A DNA stretch of 64,000 nt from Eutypa lata (Eukaryota; Ascomycota; Sordariomycetes; Xylariales; Diatrypaceae). Positions 22,345 through 35,600 of the stretch are shown here, in pieces. A program made the position numbers and the translations under genes. The stretch spans positions 2,351,001 to 2,415,000 of the forward strand of contig JAKULF010000006.1 of NCBI GenBank assembly GCA_022661535.1, written 5' to 3'. Positions within the stretch are counted from its first letter, which is position 1, and each line of letters begins with the position of its first letter. The notes beneath the pieces were generated by a model that was not told the origin of the DNA, did not search any database, and saw nothing but the letters and a program-made list of their open reading frames with translations.

Positions 22345-25194
22345 CTTGGCTAACTAGAAGCTTGACTAACGTGGTGATACAGCAGCGCCCCTCTCCTGGG
22401 TAAGGTACACAGCATGCGATCAACCTTTATTTCATGCCAACACTGTCCCCCCTACCCAAAGCCTCGGTACTATCAGACGCGTTACTCCGGGGATAGCGCC
22501 CACTGGAGAATCATTACTCCAGATGGCTTTATACGATATATCTAACCATTCTAACTATGCGGGGAATTGCGGGGTGCCCCAGATCTCGACGACGAAGGCT
22601 TATCCTGTTTTGGGGTCATTGCGGAGAAATCGAGATTATCGAGATTAGTAGATGTCGCCGTAGCTTCGGTAATCGGTAGAAGGTTCAGCGAGAGAGAGAG
22701 AGTAGATAGAACACCAAGAACACCTGGCATCAATACAAATATTACCTGAAGCCTTTTCGCCGATGTAGTTAGCTATATGCTCTTCGCCATTTCGCGCTAC
22801 TCTAGCACTACATTTTCAGCTCTCTTTCTCTCATCAGACCAAGCTTTGGATGAGCCTGACGATTCCTTGACAACGATAAAGTCGTACAGCAGCAACACGA
22901 AAATTTGTTTCAAACTTGGTTTTTCATCAGGAGGTACTATTGGTCTTAGAATCTCTGTTAAGCGAGGCAACATCTGGCCGCCATCCTCGCTCGAATGACA
23001 CGGAAAGCCGGCCTACTCGGGGAGGAGGCATTTCGCTAAACAGGGCTATCCTCCTTGTTAGAGCTCCACGGTTCATGTCATTAGCCGACGGTGGTCGTGA
23101 TCGCCAGAGTGACTTCATGACTATTCATCCAGACGAAAACAGCCCTGGAGGTCTAAAGAATCAAAACTTCGCTTATGGCAAACCCGTTCTGCCCGTTGAA
23201 GCATAAAAGAAGCACGTCATCGAGTCACAATCCCGGTGTTGGAGTCATGCAGTGAAAGAGGCAATCACGTCTGAACTGACTGTGCTAGCTGGCTAGATTC
23301 TAAAGAGAATCACCGTGGGGGCTGTCAACCCCAACGTAGTATACGCATCATCTGCGCCTTGCTGACTGACCAATGGACCAGAGTTTTGGTTCGTAACGAG
23401 AAGAAATCTGCAGTGATATTGGTTTTTCTCCCAGACAGTGACGCAAACAGATGGTCCGCAACTCTGGGAACACACACACCTTATAGGGAGTTAACACTAC
23501 TAATAAGATTGAATGCCCACTGAATAACATGGGCGCAAGTGGGCAGTAATGGCGCAGATCAGTGCAGATCAACGGCAATTGTGAATGATCTAGAAAGAAT
23601 CGGGGAATTAACCCGTTCGACGGTCCAATATTCTTTGTAACTACAATGTGACTATTTATCCTAGTTAGTACCAACAAATATCAATTTTCATTCATGCCTA
23701 GATCGAAAGTAGGTAAAACCAAATGTTTTGTTGGCGTTGAGGAATGAATGGATGATTCCTGTCAACTGATCCCCTTTTGCCCTTAAATTAAGCAGGCCTG
23801 TCTGTCTGTTGCTTTAGACTTTCTGCCAAGCTAAGTAGTTATTACTATGGCGCCTTGCTACATTCCTATTCGGGCTAAATTTAGAACCCCTTATGCTATA
23901 ATGTCGCGCTTGAACAGCGGTCCATCAGTGAGGCCGATGGCGCTTATATTCCTCGGCACGGCACCTTTGCGCCACAAAGGAAATATGAACAACTCATAGG
24001 TGGCTACTCATAAGCAATCAAAACAAGCTCCATTAGCCCAGTTTTCATAGCGCTTGATCTATAACTAGCCGACAAGCCGAGATGGCGGCTGTTTAGTTAG
24101 TTTCTATCAAATGGTAAGTGGCGCACATCTCAACTATGTACGTATTAAATAGAGTAATTAGCGCTTGGTGCCAGGAACATCATACCTAAAGTAGGTACCC
24201 TAAAGATGGGACGAAAAGGGAAAAAAGCTTTAAATAATTTCACCTTGCAGGACAACAAAAGATTCTACCAGGATTTTGGTCTAGATCCAGATGTAAAAGG
24301 AAAAAAGAAAACCAGATAAAGTTAGGTTAAGTTGCATTAAGGCAGGTCAACCGCCTTGTTCTGCTTGTCTGCTGTGCTATCAAAGCCATGCAAACCCTGC
24401 ATTAAATGGGAACATTGGAAGCCCCCGCTTGCTTAATGTGGAATTCATCTGATACCAACCCAACGTTAGACCTAAGTCAACTTGAAACATGCCGCTTAGC
24501 CCTTGGCATATGGGCATGAATAACCACTCATTGCTCAGCCTGCCCAGCCTGTCCAGCCTGCCAGCCTGCCAACATTTTACCTCCCTCTCCTAACTGACGT
24601 GTCGGTCTCTGTGTGTGTTCACCGGTTCTTCTCCGTCATCCCATCTGCTTATTTGTTCTAGGCATGTAATCGTGCATACATTTCAGCGTTGACCAGCGTC
24701 AATCATAATGTCATGGAGTGTTTTCCAATCATCATGTGCCGCGATGCCCCCCCTTCTGGTGGAGATCGGGAACCCAAGTTGATGTGCATATGATGATGAT
24801 ACCGACATTTCGAAAAAGTCCATGCGATGAATTGGTTCATGTGGCGACCCACGCATCGGTACATGTGTACAAGAATACAATATGAAGGACTTGAAAGGGG
24901 AGCAAGCAACATGACTATATAGGTAGCTGTGTGATATGCCCAGTCCATATAGCCAGGGATGCTTCACTCGATCTCCTTTAATCTTTCCTTCCGCTGTCAA
25001 GTAGTGGAGACCGGCTTTTTTGACCCTGGTAGCTATTCGCCTCCCTCGATTCAACAAGCGCGCCCTCACAAACTTTCTTTCCCACCTATATATGGTAGTG
25101 TCCCGCGAAGTTGGGCCCTTCCAACACGTCCCTCCCAGCGGCGATCGCTAACTACCCAGCGCAACCCTTCCCCTCCTTTTCAACCCCCCCAAAA
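22345..25194. other. Intergenic region between divergent PL4 and GH76 genes
   Basis: 2.85 kb of AT-rich, mostly unique sequence between two head-to-head carbohydrate-active enzyme genes, so it includes both promoters. ORFs of 60-128 codons (22551-22998, 23348-23677, 24683-25069) have no motifs or splice structure. There are short direct repeats of CAGCCTG at about 24540-24570. Confidence 0.5.
25085..25094 (+). promoter_or_regulatory. TATA-like box of the GH76 gene
   Basis: CTATATATGG lies 101-110 bases before the ATG at 25195. A start site about 30 bases downstream would fall near 25120, after the alternative in-frame ATG at 25111, which favours translation from 25195. This is inferred from position only. 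Confidence 0.35.
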
Positions 25195-26472
25195 ATGGTT
25201 TCCGGTTCTTTCATCGGTGGGCTGGCCTCACGGGCGTTCTTGATGTCCTCGAACGCCGGTTTCAAGGGCGCGGCAGAGTACCAGACCAACACCGTTGACG
25301 GCATCAAGGCTCTCCAGACCTGGTATAACGATGGCACGGGGTTGTGGGACACCACGGGATGGTGGAACAGCGCCAACTGCCTGACTGTCCTGGCCGACTT
25401 CTCCGTCCTGCGTCCGGCCGTAGCGGCTAGTCTCGGCATCCCGCAGGCCATACAGAACACCTACGAGCAGGCGCAGAAGACGACCGTCCAGGCGACGAAG
25501 GTTCTCTCCGCTGCCGGCTTGCCGTTCTCGACCTACACGAGGGTGGAGAAGCGGGATCTCGAGGGCAGAGATCTCGAGGCGAGAGGTTTTGATAACTTCC
25601 TCAACGACTTCTACGACGACGAGGGATGGTGGGCATTGGCATTGATCCGTGCCTACGACATCGGGGTTGTTGGCCTTGGCGATCAGCAGTATCTCACAGA
25701 GGCCGAGGGGATTTTCGAAGATATGCATAAGGGTAACTCTAGCTGTGGCGGTATATTTGTAAGTAATTTGCAAGAGTTCTCTGCTCCACCCCCTCCCATC
25801 TTTGTGAAACTCCTTCGTAGAAAGACTAGATGTTAACGCCCAGTTTTGTAGTGGAGTAAAACTACGACTTACACCAACGCGATTGCCAACGAGCTCTACC
25901 TATCCGTGGCGGCGTCCCTCGCCAACCGGGTGGCCACCAAGAAAGACTACTACACGGACATCGCCAAGACGCAGTGGAACTGGTTCAAGAACAGCGGGAT
26001 GATCAACGACCAGAACCTGATCAACGACGGGCTAACGGAGGAGTGCAAGAACAACGGGATGCAGACGTGGACGTACAACCAGGGGGTGGTGCTGGGCGGG
26101 CTGGTGGAGCTCTCCAAGGCCACGGGCGACGCGTCGCTCCTCGACGAGGCCAACACCATCGCCACGGCCGCCATCACGCACCTGGCCAAGGACGGCGTGC
26201 TGTTCGAGGGCTGCGAGCCCAACTGCGGCTCCGACGGCGCCCAGTTCAAGGGCGTCTTCATGCGCAACCTCCGGTACCTGCAGAACGCGCGCCCGAGCGA
26301 GCCCATCCGGAGCTTCATCCTCGCCAACGCCGACGCCATCTGGGCCAAGGACCGGAGCGACGCCAACCAGCTCGGCATCACCTGGAACGGGCCCTACGTG
26401 GAGGCCACGGCCGGCACGCACAGCTCCGCCATGGACACCATCGTCGGCGCCATGGCCGTCTCTTCTCTCTAA
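25195..26472 (+). CDS. Glycoside hydrolase family 76 (alpha-1,6-mannanase type)
   Basis: Exons 25195-25758 and 25852-26472 (93-nt intron, phase 0) encode 394 residues. GH76 enzymes cut or transglycosylate alpha-1,6-mannan. In fungi, Dcw1/Dfg5-type members cross-link GPI-mannoproteins to the cell wall, while others digest mannan. The conserved catalytic pair is in FYDDEGWWALA (Asp141-Asp142). Other family blocks are TGLWDTTGWWNSANCL, NSSCGGIFWS, NELYLSVAASLA, MQTWTYNQGVVLGGL and QFKGVFMRNLRYL. The C-terminus ends at GAMAVSSL without a GPI signal, so it is not Dfg5-like in anchoring. The N-terminus (MVSGSFIGGLASRAFLMSS) is a poor signal peptide. The in-frame ATG at 25111 adds 28 Pro/Ser-rich residues that are no better. 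An unseen upstream exon or intracellular location are both possible. Exon 2 is markedly GC-rich in third positions. Confidence 0.88.
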
Positions 26473-28745
26473 GTCCTTAATAATGTCTGATCTTCTGAGC
26501 TATCTTAAGAAACCAACTTTGATACCCTTTGCGTTTTTGTTTTATTTGTTTTTTATTATATGTGTTTAATGTTTTCAATAACATGCATCAGGCGGTGGAC
26601 TAGATGGGTGGGCTGGATGGATGGATGGATGGAAATGCATATATAAACCGTGCTGCCTAATCTAGTCGAGAGTTCATCATGGGCCGGGATCGGATAACTC
26701 CTGGAAAGAAATTATACCAATCATTATAATCTTACTAGCTAGTGTCTAAATATTATTCGTTTGAGCTCCGGCGCCCATCATGTCCTGCTTGTTTGGTTTG
26801 TGTCTGTCTGTTGACTTGGGGAATCAGTAATGCATCTGAGGTCGAAATAAGAGGCCTCCCCTTAGATCATAGATGTATGGATCCACACAGGGGTATATAG
26901 CAATGTCTAGCAATTGGGCAGAGCAACAGCCTTAGCAACTGGGCATCTATTCCAAGTCATCCTCAGGAGCAATATCTACCCATTAAGCTCATTATTCGAA
27001 TCCATAGCATTCTCTAGTTATGCTTGAGAACCCTCTAAAAACACTCAATAACTTGCTATCTACAAGTGAAATCCCATTTGCACATTACGTATACAGGGCA
27101 GTTAAGTTAACATGGGTGCCAGTCTTGGAAAGGATCGTATCTAGGTTGATCCCCAAGTGGACCGTACCTAACTAACTTGCGCCTTTTTTCCTTTTAAATC
27201 GCCAGCGGATAAATAGCTAGCGGTCGATCCTTTAACGCGAGCTAAAACAGCCCTTAGAATGGATGGAAAATCGATGGCATCGGCTAGATCCTGTCATAGC
27301 GATCCACCAATTGACTCTACTAGGACACTGCATCCCCAATAGAGATATAGAGGTAAATAACAGGAACAGCAGTCTTATATATGAGCGCCATACCAATACA
27401 GTAACAGGTACATATATGCACGGCTATGTAGCAACGGCGGAGTGGCATGGACGCTTAAGTTAGGGTGCGGTGGAATCTCGGGGTTGCAATGCCGCCGTTT
27501 CTGTTTGAAAGCTATCGTTATGAAAAGTCCATACTCCATCATATTCTAAGGACAGTTGATCCCATTATCACCCTTACTAAAAACCGTGGTTTGTAAATTT
27601 CCTCAAGAGGGAACACCCGTTAATATTCAACGGTACAATAACGTCAAGCGTAAGTATAGCCTCGTTCGATACTATAGCCTCGTCGTTAGGCATTGCAACC
27701 CTGGAGGAAGAAGAAAAGGTCTTCGAATCGAATGCTTACTGACGCCTCCAGTCCTACATATGTATATGCCATTTAGTTTGAGAAAGAATTGCTGATAAAT
27801 TGGCCCGAAAAGAGGACCGCTCATTCGTTATCAAATATCAACTAACCAACCCCCTTTTCACCGCATGTTATACGGCATGCGCCTCGTCTGTGAGCATCTA
27901 TCTACTGCGCCCTTGCAATCCCATGCTAGCGAGTGGTCACTGTTGCGCCAAGTTCCTCCACCTAAAAGCTGAACAGAAATTGTTGATGTCGAAACCAGGT
28001 CGCCTGGAGAATGGGCCTGGTTGATGTATATATAGCAGCGAAGGGTATGAGCAATGAGTCAGTCCTATTACATGTGCCTTGCTTGCAGGTCTGGTTCTTG
28101 TAGGTTTTCGGCCACTGGAATGATGGTACACCCAACCTCTTTTTGCTGTTTTCAATTAGTATAACTCTCTTGCTTATGAAATGGGGATGTAGTTTGCACC
28201 TATGTAGAGGCTCATTGTATAATGATGCACTCTGTTAAGCCTGTAGTGCTAAAGGTACAATACAGTGCATCAAAAAGGGATAGATAGGAGGAGGCTGTTA
28301 CAGGTGCCATCTTTAACACTAAAAGACAGATATGCAGTTAAGAGATACAACCAAATCAAGACAATATATAAATAATTGGTACTCAAGGCACGTTACCAAT
28401 CTGAGATGCATTTTGCATTCTGTAAATTTAATTCTCAACTCAGTGCAACTCCTAATGAATTAGACTTTATACGCTCTCTATAATTGTAAATTGTGTTGCC
28501 TGCGTTACCTAGAAACGTTGATCTTTACAATTCATTCAGGGGTGTTGTTGCCTATATCGGATTTAAGAAGCGTTTGGAGCCTGACTCCACTGTAAATAGG
28601 TAGCACCTTTTGAGTTTCTACTACATAAGGATGTATTGTACTCCCATGCCTACTAGGTATCTTAGATCTTAGAAAGTATACACTTTAACAAGAGTGCACA
28701 CATGATTTTAATACGGCCTTTTTAGTTAAAACCCCCGTATTGAAG
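26473..28745. other. Intergenic region between GH76 and tubulin cofactor D genes
   Basis: No coding gene. It includes the GH76 3' UTR, a (GGAT)n run near 26610-26632, and a pair of 13-bp inverted repeats (GGGTTGCAATGCC at about 27484 and its complement at about 27690) spaced some 220 bp apart. The remainder is AT-rich unique DNA and the promoter of the following gene. Confidence 0.5.
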
Positions 28746-31700
28746 ATGGACGCTTCAGAGCAAGATCGAGATATCCTGGTTCAGCGTAACTCGGCAGATC
28801 TTGTGTCGGATTTCGATCGGTCTATTGAGCCGTTTCTGCGGAAGCCTAACGGACAGCTTCGGCGCCGGGTGCGCACCAGAGAGACCTCCCGGCTGGTGTC
28901 TCAGGTAGGTTGAAGAAACAAAACAAAAATGCAGCCAAGTATAACTCTCTGACAAGAATTTTAAGGTTTTGGAACCCTTTCAAGAACTTCCGCAATTACT
29001 TGATCCGCATCTTCCCAAATGGCTACCAGCTTTGGCAGAGGCATTCCTCGAATGCCTACATGACCACCAGAAGAGCAGGTCGCTTTCGATGCGATCTCAG
29101 CTCTTGATGCCGTTGTCTCAAGCTATCTGCAGGATACTCTATACATTCTGCAAGATAAGGGGGGATAAAGTCATTGTCAGATTTCTCAACGTAGAAGCTA
29201 GGTACCTCGAGCTTCTTCTGCTAGCTATTGAAGAGGCCGAGAGGAAGACCGAGTCCAATGTGGAGCAGCAGTCACCCGCTTCATGGACATGGCATGAACG
29301 TTATGTTGTTTTACTATGGCTTTCTCAGTTGCTCTTCGCACCGTTTGATCTTTCGACTATCTCATCCGGCGATGCGGATGACTTCGACCGCCCTTCCATT
29401 GATGGGTTTCAGTGGCCGCAACAAGTCCCGGGAATTACGCTAAGAGTCATCCCACTCGCTACTAAATATCTTGCATCGCCAGGAAAGGAGCGAGATGGTG
29501 CGAAGGCGCTTCTGGTACGCTTAGCAATGCGTAAGGACATGCGAGAATCTGGTGTTCTCAAGGCTCTTGTTCAATGGGCTCTCTATACGCTCCGGTCTCG
29601 GAAGGAGAACGAAGTCCACACCCCGTATTACTATATCGGGAGTCTCGCATTCCTCGCTGGGATGTTGGGTGCCTCCGCGGATACTTCTCTCATGGATTCA
29701 TACTTGGCGGACATATTCTACGCTACGCAAGCGATTTCTGCCGAGGAGAACGAAACATCTAAAATCATTAATGGATCTGCCCTTGCCCGCAAAATGTTGA
29801 TAAAGGTGGTACGTTCAGTTGTTACCCTAACCATTCGGAAGAAAGAACAATCTGTGGCCGATACCGAGATAACGGAAACCTCCATCGGATATTTCCTCGA
29901 GCAACTCGCAGACAATGATACTCCAGTAAGGCTTACTGCCAGCAAAGCGTTGAGTGTCATCACTCTAAAGCTAGAACCTGATATGGCTTCACAAGTCATA
30001 GAGGCTGTCCTCGAATCTCTCAACCGCAATGTTCTATGGGTGAAGAATAAGGCTAACCCATCCGCGCCTCCCACCCGCGATATCACAGCAGTTGATGGCT
30101 CTGAGTGGCATGGGCTTATGCTAACACTCTCTCACCTTCTATATCGAAGAGCGCCGCCCCCTGAGAATTTATCTGACATCATACACGCGTTGCTCATGGG
30201 TCTAAGCTTCGAAAAGCGCAACGCGTCTGGCGGTTCGGTTGGCACGAACGTCAGGGATGCCTCCTGTTTCGGTATCTGGGCTTTGGCTCGTAGATATAGC
30301 ACCAACGAACTGCTCCACGTGGAAACCCAATCTGTGTTGGTTGCTCGAGGACATGATAGGTCCGCATCGATACTACAGGTAATCGCAACCGAGTTGGTAG
30401 TCACTGCATCGCTCGACCCGGCTGGAAACATCCGACGTGGAGCATCTGCTGCTCTTCAGGAGTTAATCGGACGTCATCCCGACACTGTGGATGAAGGTAT
30501 TGCTGTTGTTCAGGCTGTTGATTATCATACCGTCGCTCTTCGCTCTAGGGCAATTCATCAAGTAGCTCTGGAGGCTACAAGGCTATCAATCCACTATGGG
30601 CGCGCATTACTCGAAGCGACACTTGCCTGGCGAGGCGTCGGTGACATGGATACAAACGCTCGAAGAGTAGCGGCTGTCTCGTTTGGCTCGCTGACAGCGG
30701 AACTGGCAAAAGTAGCGGGCACAAATCCTCTTGACCATTTTAACAACTCTGTTGAATTGTTACTGTCTAATTTGAAGGCTCTTCAGACTCGGCAAGTTGA
30801 GGAACGACATGGTCTTCTACTTTGTATTGCAGCTGTTATTGACATTCTACCATCACTACTTGAAACCAGCGAACCACTAGAAGGAAGCCGAATCACATCA
30901 TTATTGAATGAGATACAGGTGATCCTACAAGATTCACGGGACAACAAATATCGAAAGCCGGAACTGGTTGTAGAGGCCACTAGTCGGCTGGTAGTATCGT
31001 GTTCGCCTGTCCTCTTAATGGGAGAATTCCCGAGAAAGGAAGCAGTCGATACGATACGTGACTTGGTGCGGCCAGGCCCATTTGTGATTGATGAAGACAC
31101 CTTTGAAGCTGCTACCATCATTGCGAGAAAAATCGATGATCTGCAGAATGATCGTTCTTCTCTATTGGACACAATCCTGACAACGTTAAAAGATGTCACT
31201 CATGTCTGGCTTGATAGGGATGAGACTGAAGTTGTGAAAGAATCTTCCAGGGCCGCATTGGTACTTCTCATATTTTCCAGGCCAGAAAGCCGTGAAAATA
31301 TCATCCAAGGGTGGTGCGAAAAGATTTCACGGCCCAAGACGTTGCGGGATAGGCATGGCAACGGCTTCTTCCATGCTGTATCCCGCGTATATCCCTTGAT
31401 GAGTTCTCTAGAACTAGTAAAATCGAAATATGCCTCGGTATGTGAAGCGCTCACAGGCCGCTGGGCAAAGGATATCGACATCGAAACGCGCGTCGCGATC
31501 CTCGAAAGCCTCGTAGATAGAAAGGTACTGAAAGACAATACGCGAGACTTTCTTGGTATCATATCGGAAGGCCTAGACGATTACACGACGAACGCTCGAG
31601 GCGACATTGGCTCTCATGTGCGACTAGCGGCCATCAAAGCAACGAAGACAATATGGGGCTCGCATATACATAACGAAGAGACTACATCTATCCTGTTCCC

Positions 31701-32677
31701 TAGAGTCCTTCGTATCGCGGCTGAGAAGATAGATAAAGTTCGCGTCGAAGCGCAATCAGCGTTAAGGATGGTGTTGCAACCAGGGTGTGTATTTCTAACT
31801 GTCCCTTTGTGAAATGGATACTAACGTTTTATTTTTACTCGCTAGATTTTCAGAACCATTCATAAAGTTGTCATGTTCTTCGGGGGAATACTTTGAATTT
31901 CTATTCACTCTCTGTACCGACGAAAGGCTGCATCAGACGATTTCTCGATGCTGGGCAATTCCTACAGCGGATTGTATATCACTCTTATTGGCAGGTTTAG
32001 TAACTTCGGCGGACACGGGGAATGAAGACTTGGTCATCGAGACGCGTGCAGCGCTAGCCAGCTTCTGCAAGGACTCACACGAGAACCTGCATCGGATTTG
32101 CACGGCATTAGTTAACAACCTGAAATGCTACCAGGGCCTGGATCGGGTTGTGGTGCCCACGCTTGAGGTTGTCGCATTCCTCTTCCATGTCGGCCTGCTG
32201 CAATGCTGCGCTGATCTGAACCTGAAGCAGCTTTGCCTCCTAGTCCAGAAGGCGGCATACAAGACAGGTAATGTGCGCAAACTCGAAGCCTGCATTAGGG
32301 TGTATGGTGGTATCGCAGCAGTCAACCGCTTGCCCCTAATAACGTCGACTGCGACGGTAACCCCAGCGGACCAGGTGAACTCTGGCGATACGATGGAAAT
32401 GCCGGCGGAGCTAATGCAGAAGAGGCAGGCAGGCGTGGCCGAGGCGAAAAGGAGGTTAGGTGCCCTCATGCTCCATCCTTGGCCGCGCATCAGGAGCCTG
32501 ACGGTCGACGAGCTGTGGTCGCTGCTATCGGCAGCTGCCGATGGCGAGGAGCAGCAGGAGGGGGAGCAGGAGGGGACACGACAGCAGCTGCAGAAACTGC
32601 TCGGTGTTGATTGGGGCAAGGCTGACAAGACACACATCAAGAAGACCGTGGTGGGGGAGTTGGGGCTTGAGGCTTAA
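28746..32677 (+). CDS. Tubulin-folding cofactor D (TBCD/Alp1/Cin1 family)
   Basis: Exons 28746-28904, 28966-31784 and 31846-32677 encode 1269 residues, typical for the family. Cofactor D binds beta-tubulin after chaperonin release and, with cofactors C and E, assembles or dissociates the alpha/beta dimer in the cytoplasm. The start MDASEQDRDILVQRN and the block SDFDRSIEPFLRKPNGQLRRRV match the family N-terminus. HEAT/ARM-like helical repeats fill most of exon 2, including WHERYVVLLWLSQLLFAPFDL, DTPVRLTASKALSVI, DGSEWHGLMLTLSHLLYRR, RDASCFGIWALARRY and DPAGNIRRGASAALQELIGR. The C-terminal TBCD domain in exon 3 has ISLLLAGLVTSA and KLEACIRVYGG. Junctions are phase 0 and phase 2, and the second intron has an ACTAAC branch site. 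The extreme C-terminus carries a Gln/Glu-rich insertion (GEEQQEGEQEGTRQQLQ). The gene is intact. It is expected to be constitutively expressed. Confidence 0.93.
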
Positions 32678-35600
32678 TCTCGGCCGAATGGGCTTTCGCA
32701 ACCCCGAACAAATCTTGTGCGACGAATCACCGCGGTTGCGCACATGACATTCCAAATTCTCTACATAAAGCGCCATTGGGGTCGTCGACTAAACCACGAA
32801 GGAATGGCCATGACGACGATCTGTGTGTATGTATGTGCGATGTCGACTGGGAAGACTCGGACGTTTCCAACCAAAAGTTCGCCGAGTAGTCAGTAGTATG
32901 CTTTTCTTGCCTCATAGATGTATCCCCGAGAGTTGCTTGCTCGTTTGCTTGCTCGTCACGCAAGCGAACAGGGCAAGGCCCGAAGATCCTTGTGCTTATC
33001 ACACATCACTATCATTCCCGAGCTAACTAGTAGCTCGTGATGATGATAAGATGCAACGTACTTATGTAGGTATTGTACATATGTAGTGGTAGAATAACAT
33101 TGAACTCCCACCTTACCGCTCCTGGACTGATTTGCACCCCGCATCGTTAAGTATGACGGACAGGATTCCGTGTTGTCCACGCTACCCGCCCGGGGCCGAT
33201 GATAATACCTGCATAAGGAGTTAAGCAAATCAGTGCGAAATCAAGCCGAGGAGTTGCACATATAACCAAAAAATACTCGGAGAAACTGTTGTGATATAAA
33301 TCATAGCGGCTGCATATAGGAGGATTCGACGGGCATACTCTGGAATCCTTCGTGTTGGAACGGCATCGCTATCTGGCTGGCGCTACTATGTATGTATGTA
33401 TATTCTTTTAAGTGGCTTTTTTGGCGATTATCCGGCTCGCGCCGAATTCCTTTTCCTATAGTTACCTACTGAGCGCATATGTCATAACTGACTAATACAA
33501 TTTCGAAAAAATCCGAATCGTGCTGATGAGACCTTGCCCACGATAACTCGATTGGACATGATGGGGTTAAATACATACATACGTAGGTAGGTAGAGACGT
33601 ATCTAGGTAGTAGACTAAAATGAAACCATCCCTTCCCTTCCCCTCCGCTCCCCTGCCTGCCCTCCCTCTTTCAAGAAAGAAAATGGGTGGTGGTCGTCCG
33701 CCCAGCTCGCCTAGCCCGCCCGTTGGCGGCGGGCGATGTATCAGTCACACAAAGAGAGCAAATGCATGAAACAGCCCGCATATCGCATCATCTGCAATCC
33801 CAGCAGTACGGATCGCGTCGGTGAACCGACTGCGGAAATCCAAGCCGATGGCAGCTCGGCGATCGTCAATCGTCCATCGTGCCGTGTTTAGAATAATAAT
33901 TCAGTCTTTTTTTTTTCCCTTCCTACCTATGTATCAACCCCCCCCCCCCCTTTTATGGGCAGGATGGGCTATAAAGAGGCTTTGTTTGCTCTCGCTTCCG
34001 AGAACTAGTTAGCAGATAGGGTAGACAAGGATTAGAGATGTTAGTTCATCTATACATATGTATCTGAACGAACTTGCTATCAGATAGACCAGTATAGCAG
34101 CCAATTATGAGATGCTTTGAGTACCTAGGTACTTAGTCATTTATTAAATGCCCATCGCTGAGTTATCATCTAGGTTCAGCCCCTAAAGAAGGGCTGGTGA
34201 TAGGAACGAAGATGTAGGTAGGGTGGTGTCTGTAGGTATTGTACTTTGCGGCTTCGGCTGCTACGTTGAAGTAAATGGAACCCCCCACTACCCTAACCTG
34301 CCAGCCTACCTACCTGTGTTACCCTTCCTGTCGCTTGCTACTACCCTACCCACTTACTTTCTAACGATCTCGAGGCTGTTTTGAGAACAGAATACCCGCC
34401 GGGTGACCCCCATTCTCGCGACAGGGTCCGTTCATTCAGGAATTCTCAAGCTATACTGCAATTTACCTAGCGACTTCGTATAATTCTACTTGGTTCGGTG
34501 TTGGGTGTGTTCTAGGTATCACTCTGCTTGCTTCCATGCTTGCTTGAGTTGTGTGTGTGTGATAACCCTAGGTATGTAGGTATGTAAGTAGAGGCTTGGA
34601 ACAGGAGATATCTAGATAGAGTAAATAGCCTACTCGGCGATTACCTAATCCGTGATTTGTCCGGCGCGGTAAGATTCCAAGGTTTCAGGGGGGGGCTTCA
34701 ACTAAATACGGGAACCTATCTAACTACTAACTAAAGTACCTGGAAGAGATAAGGCCAGTTAGTAAATATGCGATCTTGATAGTCAGTTAACTAGTACTAG
34801 GACGAAAGGACCGACTTTTAACTAATAAGTCGCGTGACAACCCTGGGCTAAAAAGTCAGCGTCAATTCTTTCCCGCTGGTTGGCGCAGTTGAGGATCGAT
34901 CCTCACGATAGGCAAGGGCCGGTGAGGCGGGTCTAGGCCCTGGTTAGTGGCGTCCATTACGCTGCATGTGTATGGCGTATGGTAGTACAGAGGCATGTCA
35001 TGTAGGTAGTGGTAGGTATGGATTCGCGGAGCAGCACCGACCTTGTAAAGCTGCGGGATCTTCAACCGTATTGTATCACATAGTACAATAAGTAGTTATA
35101 CCTACATATGTAGGTATATCACTTAAGTTGAAGTATAATGACTAGATACTTATCTATGTGATGTATACCGGCTCGATTCTGCCGAGCTAAAGTCGGTGAC
35201 GATAACGATTAGCATCTTCTAACTAGTTAGTGGTTAGGGTTAGAGCAAGCGAACAAGACCGAAATCTCGTTTGCGGTCTTTCTAAACGACGATCAAGGAG
35301 ATCATGTGCATGGGGTCAAACCCCACGGTTGATCGTTTTGCTTAGCTTCAGACAGCTTTTTACATACGTCTTGGGGGGGGAGGGGAGGGGTGACAGGTAT
35401 TTGTTTACCAGGTACACGAGAAAGAATACGACTCTATCTGTCTATATGAGTTGAGGCTCTGAACGATCAATTAGGTTTTAACATTTGCTTACACAATTCT
35501 TCATATTAGCCACGTAGTCAGGTCTATGTATAGGTATGCTGTGTATCGAACACGTCAGTAGTAAGCTGAGGCGTAACTAGATCCCAAGAGGCGTTTCAAG

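Noticed and set aside
25974..26480. 168-codon plus-strand frame within GH76 exon 2
   Set aside because: Overlaps the GH76 frame; Arg/Gly/His-rich translation typical of an out-of-frame GC-rich exon.
28225..28270. 9-bp inverted repeat TGATGCACT / AGTGCATCA
   Set aside because: Too short to separate from chance in AT-rich DNA and without flanking duplication.
33128..33238. 10-bp inverted repeat (ACTGATTTGC)
   Set aside because: Short, with no extended arm similarity or target duplication; consistent with chance.
35220..35250. TTAGGG-like telomeric motif
   Set aside because: Only about one and a half units; not a tandem array, so not an interstitial telomere.
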